Part shown: positions 59,270 to 64,000 of the stretch, piece after piece
How the letters are laid out: each line of letters starts with the position of its first letter
Numbering within the stretch: position 1 is the first letter of the stretch
Assembly: GCF_016679925.1 (NCBI RefSeq)
Contig: NZ_JAEQBW010000004.1
Span: forward strand, 62,001-126,000
Reading direction: 5' to 3'
Origin: Marivirga aurantiaca
GTDB lineage: Bacteria; Bacteroidota; Bacteroidia; Cytophagales; Cyclobacteriaceae
DNA: 64,000 nucleotides
Made by a program: the position numbers and the translations under genes
Notes under the pieces: model-generated
Seen by the model: the letters and a program-made list of their open reading frames with translations, nothing else
Told to the model about the DNA's origin: nothing
Database searches by the model: none

Positions 59270-59927
59270 TCATATCTTTTTGGTGGAGGACGATGAATCA
59301 CTGGCTTATATTCTGAAAGACTCATTAGAGAATGGAGGTTATAAAGTAAGCAACTTTTATGATGGGAAATCCGCCAGGCTTGCTTTTTCCAGAGGAGCAT
59401 ATCATTTGTGTATTATTGATGTGATGCTTCCCTTATTAGACGGATTTTCCCTGGCTTCATATATTCGTCAGATGGATCGAAGTGTGCCCATTCTGTTTCT
59501 TACTGCCAGAGATGCTGAAGAAGATAAAATCAATGGCTTTAAACTGGGGGCAGATGATTACATTACAAAACCATTCAGCCTCGAGGAATTGAAATTGCGC
59601 ATTGAGGTTTTTTTGAGAAGGACAAGCCAGACAAGCCAGTGTCTGATCGGTAAGTTTAAGTTCGATTACACCAACTTAAAATTGGAGTGTAGTGAAACAC
59701 AATTTATTCTTACCCAAAAGGAGGCGGATTTACTAAAATTTCTTTGCATGCATGCAGATGTGGTGGTGAAGAGAGAAACCATACTGAAGGAACTTTGGGG
59801 AGATGATGATTATTTTATGGGCAGGAGTTTGGATGTTTTTATTTCCAAATTGCGTAAATATTTAAGCAGTGATTCCTCTATTGAAATAAAGAATTACCAT
59901 GGAGTGGGCTTTAAACTGCTCATGTAG
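59262..59927 (+). CDS. OmpR/PhoB-type response regulator
   Basis: A 221-aa two-domain regulator: a receiver with acidic residues FLVEDDES, phospho-acceptor D53 in CIIDVMLPLLDGF and KPFSLEEL, then a winged-helix trans-reg-C domain (KFKFDYTNLKLECSETQFILTQKEADLLKFLCMHADVVVKRETILKELWG...SLDVFISKLRKYL). The start overlaps the kinase gene by 8 bp, so the pair is translationally coupled. Targets are unknown. Confidence 0.96.
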   Translation: MSNHIFLVEDDESLAYILKDSLENGGYKVSNFYDGKSARLAFSRGAYHLCIIDVMLPLLDGFSLASYIRQMDRSVPILFLTARDAEEDKINGFKLGADDYITKPFSLEELKLRIEVFLRRTSQTSQCLIGKFKFDYTNLKLECSETQFILTQKEADLLKFLCMHADVVVKRETILKELWGDDDYFMGRSLDVFISKLRKYLSSDSSIEIKNYHGVGFKLLM

Positions 59928-59994
59928 GTTCTCTTGTGAAAAAATATACCTCAATTTTCAATAACCAATAATTTTCGATCGCAATGGGCTGGTT

Positions 59995-60040
59995 ATTGCG
60001 AGCATGCTATTCCGTGCCAGCGGAATTCATGAGACGCAAT
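59995..60040. repeat. REP-like palindromic unit with nested stems
   Basis: Outer arms ATTGCG (59995-60000) and CGCAAT (60035-60040), with an inner perfect stem TTCCG / CGGAA (60010-60025) and matching GCATG / CATGAG segments between. It lies in the 170-bp gap after the response regulator gene. The ATTGCGAGC...GCAATCTG layout resembles repeats seen dispersed in other genomes. Confidence 0.5.
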
Positions 60041-60095
60041 CTGTTAGTTAAGGAGTACACTAATAGACTTGCCTATTGAATACTCAAATAACTTA

Positions 60096-60794
60096 CTACT
60101 TAATCTCCTCCAACTTCACTTTATATAAATCAACCATTTTCTTCACTTTCTCGATTTCCAGGTAAACTGAATCAAGCTTTATGTTCAGTGCTTCTAAAGT
60201 ATGATTATAGTTGATAGAATCCTGTCTCATTTGTTTTAGCTCCAACTCATATTCCTTTATTTTTTGATGATTTTTCTCCTGGGATCTCACATTTTTGCGT
60301 TCCTCCCTTTTTAATTCTTCATAGGATTTGCTTAGAAAGGAAGCAGCTCTTTCGGACTCTTCAATTTCTTTTTGTGCGGCATCTTTTCTCATTTTGATAT
60401 TGAAATCGTGAAGATAGGTTTGCATCTCCATTTGAAGTTTAGGGTAAATGTCTTTTGGAATGCCTTGAGGGTCAATACCTGCCCAAATTTTACCGGATTT
60501 TGTATTGCCTTTTATTTCTGTGAAAACCAATATTTTATTGGAATAGATCTCTTGTTTAAATACCGTTTCATAAGCCTGATGTCCTTGAGTGGCTTCACTT
60601 CTTCCAAAGGATTTGGCATAATCTTTCCAGGCAATTTCTGTTTCAGTTTTACTGAAAGGCAATTCAATTTCAGCCCCTTCCACGTCTACTCCCAGCAAGT
60701 GATGAGAAGTTTTAATGAGCGTGTGTTGCGCCAATAAACCAGGAATAGTATATAATAAAAGAAGAGCGAGCGTAACCGGATATTTTATTTTCAT
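60096..60794 (-). CDS. exported coiled-coil protein, unknown function
   Basis: Taking the ATG at 60794 the protein is 232 aa with a signal peptide (MKIKYPVTLALLLLYTIPGLLAQ). After a globular N-terminal half (TSHHLLGVDVEGAEIELPFSKTETEIAWKDYAKSFGRS...VLVFTEIKGNTKSGKIWAGID), the second half from about residue 125 is a long coiled coil (EESERAASFLSKSYEELKREERKNVRSQEKNHQKIKEYELELKQMRQDSINYNHTLEAL). I recognise no family. The frame also opens 27 codons earlier, but that extension would place a second hydrophobic stretch before the signal. Confidence 0.75.
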   Translation of the reverse strand: MKIKYPVTLALLLLYTIPGLLAQHTLIKTSHHLLGVDVEGAEIELPFSKTETEIAWKDYAKSFGRSEATQGHQAYETVFKQEIYSNKILVFTEIKGNTKSGKIWAGIDPQGIPKDIYPKLQMEMQTYLHDFNIKMRKDAAQKEIEESERAASFLSKSYEELKREERKNVRSQEKNHQKIKEYELELKQMRQDSINYNHTLEALNIKLDSVYLEIEKVKKMVDLYKVKLEEIK

Positions 60795-61059
60795 TAGGAA
60801 ATATTTTATACTTTGTGTGAAGTCAATAATTATGCCTAACACAATAACAAAGTACAAATATAAGCGGAAAAGCAATGCATATTGAATTGTGAAATAACCT
60901 TATCTTTTCCCAAAGATTATGGTATGTAACAAATATCCAACTTTCAGACTAAAATGCAGTTAATTGATAGGGTATCTGCTCATGTTGAGAATCAGGTGCA
61001 ATAAACTGGAACCTTTTGAGATTTTAGGTTAAAAATTTGTAATGCGAAACTAAAGAAAT

Positions 61060-61965
61060 ATGCCAGATAAAATACTTATAAGTGGAGGTTCCGGATTAAT
61101 AGGAATGGAGTTGTCAAAGTTGTTGATGGAGAATGGATTTGAAGTAGCTCATTTAACAAGAAGCAAGGAAGCAAATTTTCCTTACAAGCAATTTGAATGG
61201 GACATTCCTGCACAGAAAATAGAAGAGGAGGCTATGGAATTTGCTGATGCAGTGATTCATTTGGCAGGAGCCAGTGTGGCCGATAAAAGGTGGACCGATA
61301 AAAGAAAGAAACAGATTATTAAAAGCCGGACGGAATCAGCGTCATTGTTAAGAAAGGCAATTGAAAGACAGGGCAGAAAGATTCAATATTTTATTGGTGC
61401 CAGTGGTGTCAATTATTATGGTGTAGATACAGGAGATCAATTGATGACAGAAGAGGATCCTGCAGGAGAGAGTTTTTTGCCTAATGTTTGTAAAAAGTGG
61501 GAGCAGGCAACGGATGAAATTGCTGCTTTAGGAATAAAAACCGCAAAAGTACGGATAGGGGTAGTGTTAGCGGAAAAAGGTGGGGCTTTGTCTCAGCTGG
61601 AACAGCCTATTAAACTTGGAGTGGGGGCACCTTTAGGCTCAGGCAAGCAGTTTATGAGCTGGATCCATATTAATGATCTGTGCGGCATATTTTTGCACAT
61701 GCTTAAGAATAAACCGGCTGGAACTTTTAATGCCGTAGCTCCAAATCCTGTGACTAATGAAGAATTGACTAAAGCCGTAGCCAGGGAACTTAATAAGCCA
61801 TTGTGGTTACCCAATATACCACCGTTTGCCATGAAATTGCTGTTAGGTGAGATGGCTGCTATGATTTTAGGAGGTGTAAAAGCTAGTTCCGGGAAAATTG
61901 AGGAGGCCAAATATTCTTTTAAGTTTGATAATATTGAATTAGCCTTGAAAGAAATTTATCAGTAA
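61060..61965 (+). CDS. TIGR01777-family SDR epimerase-like protein
   Basis: A 301-aa extended short-chain-dehydrogenase: Rossmann motif ISGGSGLIGMELSKLL (GxxGxxG), DAVIHLAGASVADKRWTDKRKKQII, then the C-terminal DUF1731-type helical end (APNPVTNEELTKAVARELNKPLWLPNIPPFAMKLLLGEMAAMIL). Members are NAD(P)-dependent epimerase-like proteins of unknown substrate, in some bacteria linked to cell division (YfcH/SulA-like). It stands alone, followed by the DUF4168 gene after 117 bp. Confidence 0.93.
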   Translation: MPDKILISGGSGLIGMELSKLLMENGFEVAHLTRSKEANFPYKQFEWDIPAQKIEEEAMEFADAVIHLAGASVADKRWTDKRKKQIIKSRTESASLLRKAIERQGRKIQYFIGASGVNYYGVDTGDQLMTEEDPAGESFLPNVCKKWEQATDEIAALGIKTAKVRIGVVLAEKGGALSQLEQPIKLGVGAPLGSGKQFMSWIHINDLCGIFLHMLKNKPAGTFNAVAPNPVTNEELTKAVARELNKPLWLPNIPPFAMKLLLGEMAAMILGGVKASSGKIEEAKYSFKFDNIELALKEIYQ

Positions 61966-62082
61966 CCTTTAATTTATGGAGATAAGATTGTAGGATATAA
62001 AGAATATTATAATTAGTTGCGGTGAAGTACAACATTCTTTTCTGAGAACGTTCTCTATTCTAACCACAAATTATATAATACT

Positions 62083-62577
62083 ATGAAAACGAGTAATGGA
62101 GTTTTAACCAGATTATTTTCAACTGCATTTTTAATGTTGCTATCTTTTGGTTTGTTTGCACAACTACCTCCTGCGGGTCAGCAACAACAGGAAGTGAAAA
62201 CGGATTTTGATGATGCAGAAATTGAAAAATTTGTTGATGCGAATCTTGAAGTAACAAAAGTGCAGCAAAAAGCAGAGCAAGAGGCTATCCAGATCATTAC
62301 AGAAAAAGATTTGGAACTGGAAAGGTTTAATGAAATTGTAGCCATCCAGCAAGGACAGTCAGAAGAAGAGGCCACGCCTGAAGAGCTGGCTGCTTTTAAT
62401 GAAGCTGCTCAGGAGATAATGGCAGTTAATCAGAAGAATCAAGCTAAAATGGTGAAAGCCCTGGAAGCACATGATGTAAGTGAGGAAGAATACCAACAGA
62501 TTATGATGGCCTATCAACAAGATGAAGAATTTAGAGCCAAAGTAGACGCTGTGGTACAAAAAAAAAGTAAAGGGTAA
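62083..62577 (+). CDS. DUF4168 exported protein
   Basis: A 164-aa protein with signal peptide (to LFAQ) and a helical, acid-rich mature part of the DUF4168 type: DDAEIEKFVDANLEVTKVQQKAEQEAIQIITEKDLELERFNEIVAIQQGQ and EEATPEELAAFNEAAQEIMAVNQKNQAKMVKAL. It is likely a two-helix periplasmic protein. The function of the family is unknown. An opposite-strand pair of ORFs here is shadow. Confidence 0.85.
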   Translation: MKTSNGVLTRLFSTAFLMLLSFGLFAQLPPAGQQQQEVKTDFDDAEIEKFVDANLEVTKVQQKAEQEAIQIITEKDLELERFNEIVAIQQGQSEEEATPEELAAFNEAAQEIMAVNQKNQAKMVKALEAHDVSEEEYQQIMMAYQQDEEFRAKVDAVVQKKSKG

Positions 62578-62660
62578 TTAAAAATTGCCTTGTTTAGTTT
62601 AATTGGAAAAAGCAGATAGTGATATCTGCTTTTTTTATGGGTTTGGAAAAATATCAGCTT

Positions 62661-63455
62661 TTATTGTTTCCATCTTTTTTGGATAGAGTGTAACATTTCT
62701 TCGTGAACTTTAGGAGAGGCCGCTATAATTTCCCTGCCAAAATTAAAATCATTTCCACCGCTGAAAGTACTTACTTTTCCACCGGCTTGTTGTACAATAA
62801 AAGCGCCAGCTGCCACATCCCAGGAATTCAGGTTATACTCAAAAAATCCTTCAAAACGCCCGCAAGCCACATAGGCCAAATCCACTGCCGCACTACCCAA
62901 CCTTCTTATGCCATGGCTATTTTGCATTAAATCCTGCAAAATAGTGAAATAAACACTCATTTTATCGAAGTCATAGTAAGGGAAGCCAGTGGCTATCAGG
63001 CTTTCAGCTAAAACAATGTTTTTGGAAACATGGATGGGATGGTGGTTTAAGTACCCTTTTTCTCCCTCAATGGCATGAAAACATTCATCACGATTGATTT
63101 CATATACTATTCCTGCAATAGTGGTCTCGTTTTTTTGTAAGGCCACACTAATGGAATAGATGGGCAGGCCATGTACAAAATTGGTGGTGCCATCCACAGG
63201 GTCTATTATCCAATTATATTCCTCCCCTGTTTTATCGGAAGTTCCTTCTTCAGCTATAAAGCCTGCCTCGGGAAGAATTTTACTCAAGCCTTCCACCAAT
63301 TTGATTTCAGCTTGCTTATCCACATAACTTACCAAATCATTAAAGCCTTTCTTTTCTACTTTATCCAATTGGAAACCCTCAGCTTCTTTTCTGATAAAGG
63401 CTCCTACTTCTTTTACTAATTCAATGGCTTCTGTTTGTACTATCGCTAAATCCAT
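62661..63455 (-). CDS. inositol-monophosphatase-family protein
   Basis: A 264-aa lithium-sensitive phosphatase-fold enzyme. Metal-site motifs are clear: AEEGTSD near residue 69, WIIDPVDGTTNFVHGLP (metal and catalytic Asp residues) near residue 81, and the late WDVAAGAFIVQQAGGKVS near 213. Members remove phosphate from inositol phosphates, or from 3'-phosphoadenosine-like nucleotides; SuhB-like versions also have a transcription role. The exact substrate is undetermined. Its ATG is directly at the next gene's stop, so the two are coupled. Confidence 0.93.
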   Translation of the reverse strand: MDLAIVQTEAIELVKEVGAFIRKEAEGFQLDKVEKKGFNDLVSYVDKQAEIKLVEGLSKILPEAGFIAEEGTSDKTGEEYNWIIDPVDGTTNFVHGLPIYSISVALQKNETTIAGIVYEINRDECFHAIEGEKGYLNHHPIHVSKNIVLAESLIATGFPYYDFDKMSVYFTILQDLMQNSHGIRRLGSAAVDLAYVACGRFEGFFEYNLNSWDVAAGAFIVQQAGGKVSTFSGGNDFNFGREIIAASPKVHEEMLHSIQKRWKQ

Positions 63456-64000
63456 TACACATTCATCTTTTTGGTTCGGTACAATAAGTTAAAGGAAATA
63501 AACGTAAAATAAAGTACAATGGGGAAGACGGTAGCGTGTAATTGTTGAGGAAGAGTATAGAAGAACCCCAGTACAATAAAGCAAACAATTCCGAATGCGG
63601 CATAGTAGAAAGTATGCCATTTTTTGGCCGGCTTCCGGAAAAGTAAAAAAGCAAATACCACATTCAGAGGAAATGCCCAAAGAATATTCCAATTGTTGAC
63701 GGTGGCCACATGATCCGATAAGAACCATAAAAAGAAAATCAAACAGCCTACCAAACCTGTCACAAAAAAGAGTATACGGTTAAAAAGTTTGTCATTTAGC
63801 CCTGCCTTATAATGCCTAATGCTCATGAAAATACCCAAAAGACAGATAAACCAGGTAAGGTGTTGTGGCAATAAACCAAAGGAGGCTGTTTCTTCTTCCT
63901 CCTGGGCATTAAAAAGGATTATCTTTTCCGATACTAAAGGCTGGCCGTTATGTGTAGCAGCATCAAAGTGGTACATGAGCAGGTCAGGTAGAAACATTTC
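63455..64000 (-). CDS. partial membrane protein, 5' end outside the window
   Basis: The reading frame is still open at the window's edge (the codon before the first visible Met is GAA), so this is the C-terminal end of a longer gene. The visible 180 residues start MFLPDLLMYHFDAATHNGQPLVSEK and continue into five hydrophobic helices ending NLLYRTKKMNV. The lead segment is reminiscent of DUF4105-type envelope proteins that end in membrane helices, but this is a weak match. The stop overlaps the phosphatase start by one base. Confidence 0.6.
   Translation of the reverse strand, partial: EMFLPDLLMYHFDAATHNGQPLVSEKIILFNAQEEEETASFGLLPQHLTWFICLLGIFMSIRHYKAGLNDKLFNRILFFVTGLVGCLIFFLWFLSDHVATVNNWNILWAFPLNVVFAFLLFRKPAKKWHTFYYAAFGIVCFIVLGFFYTLPQQLHATVFPIVLYFTFISFNLLYRTKKMNV

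Overview
The window comes from an AT-rich member of the Bacteroidota, most probably Cytophagales (Marivirga/Fulvivirga-like). The evidence is an abundance of Cys-anchored lipoproteins (lipoboxes such as SAC, TSC, LSC), a FecI-FecR-TonB receptor locus, the conserved rpsU-xerC-hpf order, a lamin-tail surface protein, DUF1573 and YceI proteins, and several -7 boxes of the Bacteroidota form TAnnTTTG. No rRNA, tRNA or CRISPR array was found. The genus is inferred, not proven.

Layout. 1-9.6 kb is mostly core: a lipoprotein, a SIMPL protein, a MaoC hydratase, a very small lipoprotein (44 aa), an M28 peptidase, nadC, a polytopic membrane protein with a TPR partner, and hpf-xerC-rpsU. 9.8-21.2 kb is one tight co-directional run of nine genes (plus a possible tenth lipoprotein). 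It encodes a small membrane protein, a fused NqrB/RnfD-like (UnbU-like) plus VCBS/ASPIC-UnbV protein, two fatty-acid-desaturase-family proteins, a Rieske oxygenase, a B12-binding-type radical SAM enzyme, two GNAT-like proteins and a GH3-family adenylating enzyme. No polyketide synthase, NRPS or acyl carrier protein is present. It looks like an undescribed pathway that makes or tailors an oxidised, unsaturated acyl product, and it is the best candidate for a new system here.

21.7-31.8 kb holds an acyl-CoA dehydrogenase with a 26-bp operator-like dyad, then an ECF sigma/FecR/STN-protein/TonB-receptor locus. In that locus two sites with identical spacing look like promoters for the sigma factor, and the STN signalling domain sits on a separate protein rather than on the receptor. 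An S41 peptidase and a second ECF sigma factor with a membrane partner follow. 31.8-38 kb is accessory: a 0.9-kb gene-free stretch, an MDR oxidoreductase, a DUF4349 lipoprotein, and a GNAT gene whose 3' end is duplicated as a 99-bp direct repeat around an inserted AlbA/Schlafen-type gene, a short tandem-repeat array and a truncated TOTE-primase-like fragment.

38-64 kb is largely housekeeping: a THUMP-like methyltransferase, asd, a 1230-aa surface protein with lamin-tail domains, a CocE-type hydrolase, an SMP-30-like lipoprotein, DUF2490, a YceI-porin-YceI set, a repeat-rich intergenic region, aspartokinase-ribH, a TPR protein, pdhA, recF-DUF721, DUF1573, a two-component system, a TIGR01777 epimerase, DUF4168, an inositol-monophosphatase-family enzyme and the end of a membrane protein that runs off the window. 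Short palindromic REP-like elements recur at about 3.6, 51.5-51.9 and 60.0 kb.
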